Under the pieces are notes generated by a model that saw only the letters and a list, made by a program, of their open reading frames with translations, made no database searches and was not told the DNA's origin. 64,000 nt of DNA from NCBI GenBank assembly GCA_027924645.1, contig BSBN01000252.1:2294001-2358000 (forward strand), in the 5' to 3' direction. Positions 37,198 to 46,956 of the stretch are shown here, one piece after another. The stretch's first letter is position 1. Every line of letters starts with the position of its first letter. The DNA comes from Cunninghamia lanceolata. Its lineage: Eukaryota > Streptophyta > Pinopsida > Cupressales > Cupressaceae. The position numbers and the translations under genes were made by a program.

Positions 37198-37729
37198 CCA
37201 GGATATTTGCTAAGGGTGACATTTTGCATCAGGAGGATATTAAGAAATATCGGGTTACATTCAAAAACATGACGCTCGCGATACAAAAGACCGCTTGACG
37301 GGGAAGGCTTACTACCACTTAAAGTTGACGTCCAGATATTTGAGCCGCAGGTTATTGTTGGGGGATATTTCAAAATATGATGATGATCTTCAAAAAGATG
37401 ACAAGTTATAAAAAATGATCTTCCTTTCCTGCGACTATCAGGTTTGACCAAAACTTTGACCGTTCATAACTCTCACATCCTGAGGAATATCAGGATGATG
37501 TAAAAGACAAACCTGCGTGAATTTTGGTACTCTTTCAAACCATGAGGTCACAAAAATGAAATATGAAATTTGACAAGCTGACCTCATAATGGTGACTTCA
37601 TCCTGACTCTACATGATGATGCACCCGACTTACTTTTACCAGACCGCTAGAGAGCCAACAAGCCAAGCCAAAAAGTTGGGTCCCTATTTTGCCAAGTCAA
37701 AATGGGGCATGTTGTGTAACCACACAACA

Positions 37730-37734
37730 CACCC
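37730..37734. repeat. Target site duplication CACCC (right)
   Basis: Matches 15841-15845. Removing the element and one copy joins the two parts of the older chromovirus-like element. Confidence 0.93.
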
Positions 37735-37791
37735 CACTTGAAGTCCATTTGTATCTGACGTCTTCTCACACTCAACCCAAGGAAGGACCTT

Positions 37792-37803
37792 GCTCTAATA
37801 CCA
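37792..37803 (-). promoter_or_regulatory. Primer-binding site of the old chromovirus-like element
   Basis: The minus strand reads TGGTATTAGAGC, one base from TGGTATCAGAGC, the site complementary to initiator methionine tRNA in many plant elements. It lies next to the 5' LTR end (37809) and proves the minus orientation of the old element. Confidence 0.7.
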
Positions 37804-37808
37804 ATTGA

Positions 37809-38756
37809 TGCAATCCAAAACCAAGACTGCAGTTGAGGGTTGTTGGTTCAAACAGCCACCCAAAGAGGATAAGAAAATTTCAATAACAAAAGAACAGAGC
37901 TGAAGAAAGATAATATTCAAGTTATAAAGAATTTGCAGTTTATTATTAAAATGTTGATGCATACAATCAATTAGTTGTTAACTTTCATTACATATACTCA
38001 TATTGTTTAAAACCTTTCCCATAACGGGATTCACATAATGGACCAAATCTATTAGAAAGACTTTGTTCTGAATATCAAAACCACATACAAACAAACTGCT
38101 TTACCAAAACTCACGCTTCTTTTCAATTAGACAATACGACATACTTTGAATCTTCAAATCTTTACATTTAAACTCAACCAAAATCACTGCAACCTACAAA
38201 TTCTGCACCAGCTATGACTCAGATGATGATTTAACATCCTACAGACACTGCTTTACCACAATTCCTACCAAAAATCATTCAAAAACCTCCCTACAAAACA
38301 GACATGATCTCTAACCAAAAGATCTCCTAAAAGAAAATCCCGAAAACAAAAACTTGAAGCCTAAGACAGTCACAACTTCTTATTGCTTTTCACACTTTCT
38401 ATACACCAGACTATATTGACACTACAACGACTCATCCAAAGATGTCACCACAAATATCTTCTACCCCTCCCTTTTCTCTATTCCCACGCCTCTATTTTTT
38501 TGTCATTTTCCAGAATGATCCCAATCTCCAATTTTGCCAAGAGAATAATAAATGTAGGACTGGGCTGTCACACCATAAATCTTCACCACGCCTCAGCTTA
38601 AAAAAGAAAGCACACATATGCCAAAATAAGGGCACTGCCTGTACCAGAAAAAGGAATGTAACTGCCACAATAAATTTTGGAAACGCTTGTCAAACGAGCC
38701 ACCTAGCATCAAAGGAAATATATTCCGAAAGTGAAACTTGCACCTATGCTCCTGCA
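37809..38756 (-). repeat. 5' LTR of the old chromovirus-like element
   Basis: Pairs with 12569-13642. Plus-strand ends are TGCAATCC at 37809 and CTCCTGCA at 38756, so the minus-strand start is TGCAGGAGCAT, the same start as the LTR at 62083-62853. Overall match to its partner is high in blocks but interrupted by indels. Confidence 0.75.
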
Positions 38757-40317
38757 TCAATAAGGTATTAAGATATGATCATGAAAAAAACATGTAGTGA
38801 GAGGTAGCGAGGTGCCACTAATGTTGCACCTTAAGTATGAGGACAAGGCATGTATAAATGATATAACAATAAGTACCATGGAGCATGTAATGTAAAAGAA
38901 CCATGAAGTCAAGAGAAAACAATAAGTAACTACAGCGTGTAGGGCTCATAATAGTAATGCTAGGAATAATATCATCATGAAAAGGTGCATTTGGTGAGAA
39001 TACTAAAAAAAAAAAATACTATAATGATAGGACTATAGTAAAATAATATAAAATTTAATATACTATAATGAGAGGACTATAGTACAATAATATATAATTT
39101 GTTGAGGAGAAAAAATATCTATGATATGATGCTCTCTAAGTGGGGGAGAGAGACAAGTGCCCAAAAAAATCAAAGACATGGAGAATACTTGAGTAGAGAA
39201 GACACAACACAAAGCATAATCAAAAGGCCAAAAATAAAAGATGTAAATATGGAAAAGGTGAAACAAGGATAAAAACTCAACAAGCAAGACATAAACAAAA
39301 TGGCTAGTTGATGTTAAAAGATGAGAATATGAAAGGAGCACAACCAAGCGTGGCTTCATCGAAAAGGCCAATGACATAAAACTATAGTTCCACAAGGACT
39401 TGTCTACCTTGAAAAACCTAGTCTAAATGTTGAATGTTTTTGGGAACGAGGACAAGACATCCCCCTCTTGACCCCCCCCAACAATAGAGCAGGACATTTT
39501 TTGGACATTGTGCAAAAGTAAGGGCCTTCTAAACTCTTGAGTGTAAGCTTTTGCTAGTATTGAATAATGTTAGTAGTTATTTGTAAGTAGTTTGTGTAGT
39601 TTTGTAGAAGATTAAATGGCTTTATAAGCTAATGCATATGAATATAGAATCTATCATGAATAATATAACATAATTAAATATTTGTTGTCATATTTTGCAA
39701 TATGGTTAAGTGGGTTAAGCGTTACAATATTTGTGCTTGTAATTTTTATTCTCTCCAATATGCTCAAGTCTTGCAATATTTGTGTTTGCAATTTTGATAT
39801 GGTATTGGAGCAATAGATGAGTATGGTTAAGTGTCATATATGCCAATGCATATGAATGTAAAATCTATTTTTGAATGAACGAATAATAATCTAATATTTG
39901 GTGTTATTCTTTGCAATATGGTTTAGTTTTGCAATATTAATAGTCCCCCCCTTTGGGGACATTAAGGGGGTGCCTCAATGACCCTTGTTGGCTTGGGTAC
40001 TTCCAAAAGCCCCTTGATTGCCTCAAAAGACTTGGGGAATTTTAAAAAAAAAATATTTCACTAAACCTAACTCTAAAGTGTTAATGAGTCCTCCCCACAC
40101 CTTGAACCCTAAAGTGTTAATGGCCCCACCTGCATCTACAACCCTTAATTAAAATCACCATCAACACTTTTAAATTGCATTAAAAAAGAGGAAGAGGAAG
40201 ATGAAAATTTTAACCATCTTCATCAATCAACCATTCAAAGCATTCATTGTTAATCATATATTTTTGTATTTTCATTGTTAATTATTATTGTTTTCTTTCA
40301 AATTTAACATTCAATAT
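38757..40317. repeat. AT-rich repeat debris left of the LINE
   Basis: No gene. An imperfect direct repeat of about 90 bp is seen at 39620-39715 and 39838-39930 (shared words AATGCATATGAAT and TTGCAATATGGTT). A purine tract AAGTGGGGGAGAGAGA near 39139 resembles a polypurine tract, and TGGTATTGGAGC (39800-39811) resembles a methionine-tRNA primer site. They may belong to a decayed LTR element, but the parts do not assemble into one. Open frames here have no domain. Confidence 0.4.
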
Positions 40318-40607
40318 TCATGGCCCCTCCCTGAGCAGGTGCTATCCAGTTCTGGCACGAGTTGGAAGGTGACCCTTGTGGATGCTGCACATGAAGGACG
40401 AGTTGGTGGGTCGACAATCCCCTTTCTGGCTGAGTCTGAAGTAGGAACAACCTTGAAATTGTCGGATCTGACTATCCAGAGGGTGGTAGTGACAATGGAA
40501 AACACATTGGTGGGTAAGTTCTTTGCCTATCACCCCAACATTGATCTTGTTAGAAGATGGATTGCCTCCAAATGGCTGCTGAAGGGCAGCGTCTCTACTA
40601 GAGCCAT
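40318..40607 (+). pseudogene. L1-type LINE ORF1, 5' part
   Basis: The plus frame reads WKVTLVDAAHEGRVGG and then LVGKFFAYHPNIDLVRRWI and WLLKGSVS, the first half of the DUF4283 domain found at the N-terminus of plant L1 ORF1 proteins. These bind RNA in the LINE particle. The frame is cut at 40607 by the LTR of the Athila-like element; the second half of the domain resumes at 59994 in the same sense. No 5' UTR promoter is recognised. A stop lies early in the alternative ATG frame at 40320, so the true start is uncertain. Confidence 0.8.
40603..40607. repeat. Target site duplication GCCAT (left of Athila-like element)
   Basis: Pairs with ACCAT at 59989-59993, one mismatch. Joining the LINE across the insertion with one copy restores the DUF4283 frame, which supports this boundary. 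Confidence 0.65.
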
Positions 40608-41835
40608 TGACAGGCTGTTGTAAGGTCCTAACACTTTAGTTAAAATATGTCAATTATGTCGACCAAGTAGTGTCTAAGGTTGTATGCAATAGGAGACAAT
40701 TTTGGCCACCTCTCCTAGTAATATTTTTTGAATTTTTGAAAAGATTTGAAATAGAATTTAAACTAGAAAGCATGAAATCCTTAAGCTAGAAAGCATTTGA
40801 ATTCTATTCTAGAAAGCATGTAAACTATCTAAAAATAAACACTTTGTAGTTTAACTATGAATTCAACACAAAGACAACTAACTACTAATTGAAAGTACAC
40901 CTAACATCTTTTAATCAATAGCTAACAACAGTTTTAGGAACAGAGTGGATGCTCCAGAAATTTCAAGTAAACAGAACTCAAAGATGATTAACTTAAAACC
41001 ACAACCTGCAGGAATACATAACAGAGCTAAGCACAAAGTGACATTTATCTAAACATAACATGCACAGAACATAAATGACAATATTAATAAAAAAAATACT
41101 TATCTACTCTATAATCCCTCGAGTGGCCAGCTCTTGGGCATTCCTACTATTGGTTCAAATCACATTTAGTACTTTAATAACTCCATAGCAACTTCCATTC
41201 ATAATACTTCCATTACTCAGAACAAATTACTCAAAACAAGACTGGTGGTATTCATTCCTTTCATAAAAAGTATTACCAAGAACACAGTATAATGAACATA
41301 GCTGAATAGTACTCAAAATATATCATAACATCATATCCTTGTTTTGAGCAACTACATAAATACTACACTACTACAAAATCTTAATTCTCAGATGGTGGGT
41401 AAATGCCATTGAAGAAGTCTTTTAAAGAAAAATAGAATTACAACTACTGGATGTCTTTGAAACAAAACATATTAAAGGCTCTGAGTGGAGCCGTAAAGTC
41501 TTAAGCATGATCAACAGAAAATAACCGAATTGCTTTAACAAAGTCTACGGTGTATGCCTAAATTTTTGGCACTCTGATTCCAACCACTTTGAAGTCCACC
41601 CCTTTTGTTAGGAAATACATGTAACCTTACATAATTACACAAGCTCTACATCAATTAAGTCAACATTAGTGGCTAATTCCAATCAATTTGAAAATAAAGA
41701 TTTATACATCATTTTATCAAAAATAGATAAATATTGCTTCTAATAATAAACAAATTGGCATGGCTAAGGTGATTGATTAGGACAATAAGGGTTATATGGC
41801 TTGTTATAAAAAATGAGGTTGTTTATACCTCATCA
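40608..41835 (-). repeat. 3' LTR of the Athila-like element (1,228 bp)
   Basis: Direct repeat of 58756-59988. On the minus strand it starts TGATGAGGTATAAACAACC right after the polypurine tract and ends CCTGTCA. Frequent single-base differences from its partner, several of them C/T. Confidence 0.88.
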
Positions 41836-41836
41836 A

Positions 41837-41848
41837 CCTCCCCTTCCT
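41837..41848 (-). promoter_or_regulatory. Polypurine tract (AGGAAGGGGAGG)
   Basis: Purine run on the minus strand directly before the 3' LTR start (TGATGAGG), the primer for plus-strand DNA synthesis. Confidence 0.75.
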
Positions 41849-44355
41849 AAGCCTGAGAAGGTCCCCCTGCTCTTTGATGAGCCCTCTGACTCTCTGCATC
41901 CCTCTTCCTATTCAGTTCATCAAATTTGGAGCTGAGATCATACATGTCCTCTACCTCTTCATCCAAATGACCAGGGTGTTTCAGAAAACTTTTGTGCAAT
42001 CAAATCCTCATCTGCCATGCATGGAATTCCCTAGTATCTTGCTCTGTAGTGAGCAAAACTGTAAGGGGTGGTTGAAGGAGTAATGGAGGTCTGTATTGCA
42101 TCCCTATCCACTTGGTCTTGAGCTGCTGTAATATTTTTGTTAATGCCTCTGCGCTTCTATAAGACCATTTGATATTAGTTGGAGAAATCATCTCCCTTCG
42201 CTTGAGATACATAGGTAAGGGAGTATATCGCTCTTCACAGGCACTTCATGCCCTATCTATTAATTGTGGCCCATTAACTTTGAAATTTTAAAAACACATC
42301 CTAATTCTTTCATTATATTTATCCTTCATAGCTTCATAACTTTTAATTCTTCAGAATTGAGCCTTAAAGGCAAAGGGCTTCTGGTTAGGGTATCTCATTT
42401 GGAGCCCCACAGTTCTCTTTGCCTGCAAATACTCTCTGGTCCTATCCTACCAATGGATTTGATTTTGTATATTAGACATGAAGGCTCTGAGCTGTACCTC
42501 CCCAACAAAAAGGTTAATGAAGAAATTACTGTATTTTTCCAAAAACAAATTATGTATGAAAAATTCACACAGCTGATTTTGCTAAACAGGGGGTGCCTCT
42601 TTGAATGCTTCTAGGAATTGTTTATCATCAGGGTAATGGGGTAAATTGTAGGAGATTCTCAAAAGTTTCCATCTTAATAACTGTTCATTGAGAAACATGG
42701 AATATATTCTGGATGGCTTCCTACAGGCTAATAACAATTCTCCAATTTAGCATGCATTAGTTTTAGCCTGGTAGAGTTTGTCATAGGATTCTTTCAATAA
42801 TACTATTTCTTGCTTAAGTCTGGCATTTTGTGCCCCTGCTTACCTTAAGCAATAACACCTTTCCATCCATTTGGCCAACATGGGAGAAATGTGAACTTGA
42901 AACCACTCCATTTTAGTCAGTTTAGTTTGTACTTCTTTAGGTTTCATAGTTGGCTTAATACTGACTTCCTGCAATTCCTTCTCTAGCTCTATAGTTTTAC
43001 TAAGAGTTGAATTAAGTTCTATTTCCCATTTCTCCTGTTTCTCTATAAATGATCTAAGGAATTGCTCCAGATTGATAATCAAATTTTTAATCTGTTCATC
43101 TTTTTTTGATAAACTAATTGAATGTCCCTTATCTTTTTCCTCAATCTGCTTCATTTCTGACTGCAATTCCTCAATGATTTTACCCTTCTGTTCCAATTGA
43201 GTTCCTAGGGCTCTAATTTCCTGATCTTTCTGTTGCACAAGTTTTGCATGTATATCTATTTCTTGCTACTGTTTGGATATCTGTTGTTCATTTTGTTGGA
43301 GTTTATTTTTCAACTGTGCTATTTCCTCCCTTAATCCTTGTAATTCCACTTTTAAGGAATCACATTTTTCACTTTATGTATAATTGGAAGGAGGGGAAAC
43401 AAAAGTTTCTATGTTATTAACAAAAGAGGAAACAAAAGTTTCTGAATCATTAACAAGAGGGGAAACAAAAGTTTCTGAATCATTAGCAAGAGGGGGAACT
43501 GTGTCAATTTTGTGCTCTTCTGGCTGTTGTTGAGGAGAAAATGTTTCCACAGGCTCATTTTCTTGAGCCTTTTCTTCTTCAATAAGGACATAATTTGGGA
43601 CTTGTTCCCTTATTTCTTCTTGATCCTTTTTAGGTGGGTCACCCTCTTCCTCAGGTGCAGGGACATCATTCCTTTCCAAGGTTTGACATGCACTTGACTG
43701 GGCTGGGTTCTCACTTGGCCACCTATTCTATTTTTTCTTCTTAGGTACACGCGGTTGGTCACAAGCCGCAACATAACTGAAATCAGGAGCCAATCTTTTA
43801 CTTTTTCTCAAAGGGGGAGGTCTCTACAATTTCATTTTAGGCCTCTTTTCCTTTTTCTTGGGCTGACTATCCTCATCCTTAGAGTTCACTAAATCTGCAT
43901 TTTCTTGTTTCTTAGGGGTTTCTGGAACACTTTATGCCTTGGGTCACTTTTCAGGGTCTGGAGGGTTTGATCGAGTTTTTGGCGCTTCGCCGTCGGGAGC
44001 TTCTGTGGTAGTTTGATGCTCAGGAGAAGGTTCCCTTAGGCTTTGTGCTGCCAACGCAGATGGCTCACCTTCCTCAAAATGTCTAGAGGGTGTAGGGTTT
44101 TCAAATTTCTGGAGAAATTTCTACCATTTCTCGTCTGTTTTTCTCTTCTTAAGGATTTGGTGTTTGCAAAACAATGAAATAAGGCAATGGTGTTTCAATG
44201 GCCCTAACCTAACTTTAATTCTCTCTATCATATGGACAAGGGAATCATTGAGGAAAGTGGGAAGGTTAACCCTCAATTTAGGGTTTTCGGTGTCATGGCA
44301 TAGGTGAATTAGCAGACGGAAGGGAGGACCAACTACGGTAGCACATTGTCCTTCG
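41849..44355 (-). pseudogene. 3' accessory ORF of the Athila-like element, downstream part
   Basis: Continuation of the reading frame that starts right of the young insertion. After the junction the minus strand reads PPFRLLIHLCHDTENPKLRV, then a charged, Pro/Glu-rich region with basic clusters (KKKEKRPKMKL, LRKSKRLAPDFSY) and the blocks 43679-43374 and 43238-42840. The latter is a strong coiled coil (QQKDQEIRALGTQLEQKGKI). Three copies of a SETFVSPLVND-like unit lie at 43490-43390. Stops and shifts interrupt it. The position, between integrase and 3' LTR, is that of the 'env-like' ORF of Athila elements, but I see no signal peptide or membrane anchor. The layout (globular start, acidic and basic middle, coiled-coil end) parallels the U3-encoded protein of the 21.9-kb element. 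Confidence 0.65.
44351..44355. repeat. Target site duplication CTTCG (left)
   Basis: Identical to 50916-50920. Removing the element and one copy restores a continuous open frame in the Athila-like accessory ORF. Confidence 0.95.
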
Positions 44356-44712
44356 TGTTAGTGCCTGAATTGACTGACAATTTTTGAGCAATTTTCATGC
44401 AGGCACTTTCCCTAAGAATCCAAAAAATGCTCTAAGTGTTGGACCTCCTCAGTATCTCTCAGCTACAGCATCATTTTTTCTTTGAGGAGGAGGTCATCAT
44501 CATCATATTTTCTTCGATGGTGGTCAGCGTCATCATGTCCTCCGTCGACCGGTTTCTCATCGTCATCATCATATTTCAATATCGGGTGATGTTTGGTTTT
44601 TATCCTGATGATGATGCTGATGAGCTACAGTGCGCCCTAAGTTGCTTGCGGGGGTGATATTTCCAAATATCCGGTTGTCTTCCGAATATCATGATGATGT
44701 TAATATGATGAT

Positions 44713-45010
44713 GACGTCATCAGGGTCCCGGGGGGGGTCATATTTCTAACACTGATCATCTTAAGGAGATCCCCTGATATTTGCAAACATGATGATGACG
44801 TCATCCGGATATGAGGAGGTGCGCAGTAGGCAGATATGATGATGACGTCAGCAGGATATGATGATGACGTCAGCAGGATATGATGATGACGTCATCAGGA
44901 TGTTCATCGGCCAGAGTTTTGGTATAGGCTCAGCAGGAGGATGTTCCTCCGATGGATCAGGTTGTGCCGATTATCATGCAGGTTATATTTCAAATATCAT
45001 GATGACGTCA
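44713..45010. promoter_or_regulatory. Cluster of six TGACGTCA sites in U3
   Basis: Palindromic sites start at 44713, 44796, 44843, 44865, 44887 and 45003. Three of them are on a 22-bp tandem unit containing GATATGATGATGACGTCA. TGACGTCA is the core site of plant TGA/bZIP factors, so the cluster looks like an enhancer about 115 bp upstream of the TATA box. The other LTR has five (49221, 49304, 49351, 49373, 49489) because it has one unit fewer. Confidence 0.7.
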
Positions 45011-45123
45011 GGGTGATATTTCGAACAACAGGATATCATGCTGCTGGAGGATGATGATGATGAAGTCTTATACTAGTGTCGTCAGGAGCAAAAGCACCGA
45101 CATGATATATGCTCATGACCTAG

Positions 45124-45132
45124 TATATAAAG
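45124..45132 (+). promoter_or_regulatory. TATA box (TATATAAAG) of 5' LTR
   Basis: Good TATA match downstream of the TGACGTCA cluster; same element at 49610-49618 in the 3' LTR. Transcription would start near 45155. Confidence 0.65.
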
Positions 45133-46432
45133 TGTTATTGAGGTCATCGTGGGGTGCATGGGGGATATTGATATCCTGCATTTTCAAATATCATGATGAT
45201 GAGTCTCGGCGGGAAATGCTTGCGAATGCAGAATTGATGTTCTTCCCGAGGCCGCGGGTTGGTGCGCCATCAATGGCGATTGTTGCAGAGGTATGGGCGA
45301 TGGCGTGGGCTGATCTGGTACCCGATTGAAGGTGTACATCAGTGGCGCAGGGCTCGAGAAATCTTCCTGTCTCCTCCCCTACCTGCTGCATTCAAGTTTG
45401 GGCGCCAATCTGGTTGTGTTTGAGTGCCATTTTTATGATACTGTGTATCTGGCGGGATTTTTGGTCAACCTGGTAGTTAATGCTGAATACACCCTCCTGC
45501 TATATAATGCAGATGGTGTTATTCATTCAAGGTTGTTGAAAGTTGATGATTTTTGGCTCTGTAATTCAAAACCAGCTGATCTGGTTGCTCTGTACAGCTT
45601 AAACTTGTGAGTTTATGTATCTCCTGTTGTACGATTTGGCATGAATCCACTGATTTCATGGTTGATCTTGTATGAGTAATGCTATCTTAGCATGTGTTGT
45701 GTTAATTCTGTCTCCAGTATTGCATGTATTCTTCTTCTGGATCTGGATATTTGGGTAATGTTTAGATTCTAGAGCATAGAATTCCTATGTTGAATGTCTG
45801 ACCTTTTAACTTCTGCTCAAGGGGTAGATTAAACTGTTTTCAGGTTGAACATTGGGAAGGGTATACTGCAGTAGGGATGCCATAAGTAGAGATAACTCAA
45901 CACTCTTCATTGGGAGATATCTGTAGGGCAGATATCATGTGTATCCCCCTGAAATCCAGTTTTAGCTAATCATGCTGATCATTCACAGGTGTATGTCTAC
46001 CGACTCCAAGCCCTGGATAGGCACCAATCATGCTGTGTTCTTGTGTTATACACCATGTCCAGCTTTGCATCCAAACTTCAAACTAAAACATTTCATACTT
46101 CCACCTGTTAGTTGTAGGAGTAGGATTAGGAACCCCCTGCATGCTCTCATACCCAACCAGACATCATGTCCAAGAATGTTGCCAGCCTTGTGATCTATCA
46201 TGCAGATCTTGGTCCATACATGAGAGTATTCTGCCTGTTGTTGTCAAGTTAGATCTTTCTATCTTTGAGCTAGTCAAGGTTACATCTTGAGTTATAGGGA
46301 TACCCCCCTTGGTGCGGCAGAACCAGAAGTGAAGGGGAGGAGCTCACGTAACCTCCTGTATTCAGTTGGCTGAATCTGCCTGTGCATTAGAAGTGGCAGA
46401 CCCTAATGCTGATTCAAAGAATGTCAACAGAA

Positions 46433-46450
46433 TGGCGACTCTACTGGGGA
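46433..46450 (+). promoter_or_regulatory. Primer-binding site, arginine-tRNA type
   Basis: TGGCGACTCTACTGGGGA, one base from the site TGGCGACTCCACTGGGGA that is complementary to the 3' end of plant tRNA-Arg and used by Ogre/Tat elements. It lies 3 bases after the LTR. Two further partial look-alikes occur in the leader at 46544-46561 and 46629-46640. Confidence 0.88.
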
Positions 46451-46956
46451 TATCAATGTCATATCCATGAAAGTTTGAGTCTACAAGATTAAAAAATTAG
46501 ACCTGGAAACTGTTTGTTGCAGCAAAAAAAAAAAGGTTGTATATGTGACTCTGCTGGTGGATGACCCAGAAAGAAAGAAATCAATTTGCAGCTTCAGCTT
46601 GTTAGAAGCTCATTCCTCTTCAAGGAGGTGGCGACTCTACATCAAAGAACCTGATAAAAGAACAAAATCAGTCAGAGAAGAATTTGCAGCTTCTGCAACA
46701 TATCTAGGTATTTCATATTATTTGACAGATTCCCTATTTGGTGAGAAAGCACTGGTTAAAAGGGAACATTGGTGAAAACAGAGCTTGCATGCTTTTATTA
46801 GAACCTACCCTGTATTTCAAAGGGCATGCAATGTTGTTCAAAAGACTCATTTAAAGGACTTTAGGGAAGTTTGAAAAAATAGTCTAAACTTTGAGTGCCT
46901 AAAGTCATTGTTTGTAGAAAATTTGAGTAGAGAGGAGGGTTGCCATAACATAAAGG
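46451..46956 (+). other. 5' leader of the gag-only element
   Basis: About 0.5 kb between primer site and gag. It contains an A-run (46524-46534), two primer-site-like copies and a short GTG-started frame (46545-46775) without a domain. It should hold the packaging signal. Confidence 0.5.

Larger units (their letters stand above)
15846..37729 (-). mobile_element. Complete 21.9-kb Tat-like Ty3/gypsy element with 6.76-kb LTRs
   Basis: The element is on the minus strand. Its LTRs are 30973-37729 (5') and 15846-22620 (3'), both TGTTGT...ACAACA in plus orientation, flanked by a perfect CACCC duplication. A primer site lies 5 bases inside the 5' LTR. The inner 8.35 kb holds one reading frame: gag, protease, RNase H, reverse transcriptase, decayed RNase H, integrase. 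All its pieces are in the same frame with no frameshift, only about 11 nonsense codons. Each LTR carries an extra large reading frame in U3. By hand comparison of about 1.2 kb the LTRs differ by roughly 1-2%. It is nested inside the older chromovirus-like element. Order and motifs fit Tat-type elements; LTR length and content are exceptional. Confidence 0.93.
30973..37729 (-). repeat. 5' LTR (6,757 bp) of the 21.9-kb element
   Basis: Direct repeat of 15846-22620 with TG...CA ends, adjoining the primer site. The minus-strand order is U3 (TGACGTCA sites, then the accessory frame), TATA box at 31801-31794, R/U5 with AATAAA at 31032-31027. It differs from the 3' LTR by scattered substitutions and a few indels, including a shorter GATCATGATGATC run near 33430. 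Confidence 0.92.
12569..38756 (-). mobile_element. Old chromovirus-like gypsy element, gag-PR only, split by a 21.9-kb insertion
   Basis: Two LTR copies (12569-13642 and 37809-38756) in the same orientation flank a minus-strand gag-protease region. The 5' LTR is the right-hand one, followed on the minus strand by a methionine-tRNA type primer site (37792-37803). The element is interrupted at 15846-37729 by a later insertion; without it the element is about 4.3 kb. Reverse transcriptase, RNase H and integrase are absent, so it was non-autonomous or internally deleted. LTRs start and end TGCA, but they differ by more than 10% with indels. I see no clear target duplication, as expected for an old copy. 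Confidence 0.75.
44356..46429 (+). repeat. 5' LTR of the gag-only element
   Basis: U3 is about 44356-45155. It has six TGACGTCA sites, then a TATA box at 45124-45132. R/U5 is about 1.27 kb. Open frames inside it (44436-44657, 45051-45329, 45326-45610, 45972-46193) recur in the other LTR because the LTRs are near identical, and they show no recognisable domain. Confidence 0.95.

Noticed and set aside
15846..37729. The two 6.76-kb copies as a segmental gene duplication
   Set aside because: Perfect 5-bp target duplication, TG/CA ends and an adjoining primer site make them LTRs.
39063..39395. 110-residue minus frame
   Set aside because: Composition artefact of A-rich sequence; no domain.
41849..44355. 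Envelope gene in the Athila-like element
   Set aside because: No signal peptide, membrane anchor or cleavage site is visible; the product looks like a soluble coiled-coil protein.
44436..46193. Small frames within the LTR of the gag-only element
   Set aside because: Repeated in the other LTR only because the LTRs are near identical; they run across promoter and TATA sequence and show no domain.
46545..46775. 76-residue frame in the gag-only leader
   Set aside because: Starts with GTG rather than ATG, in a plant leader, and covers primer-site-like repeats.
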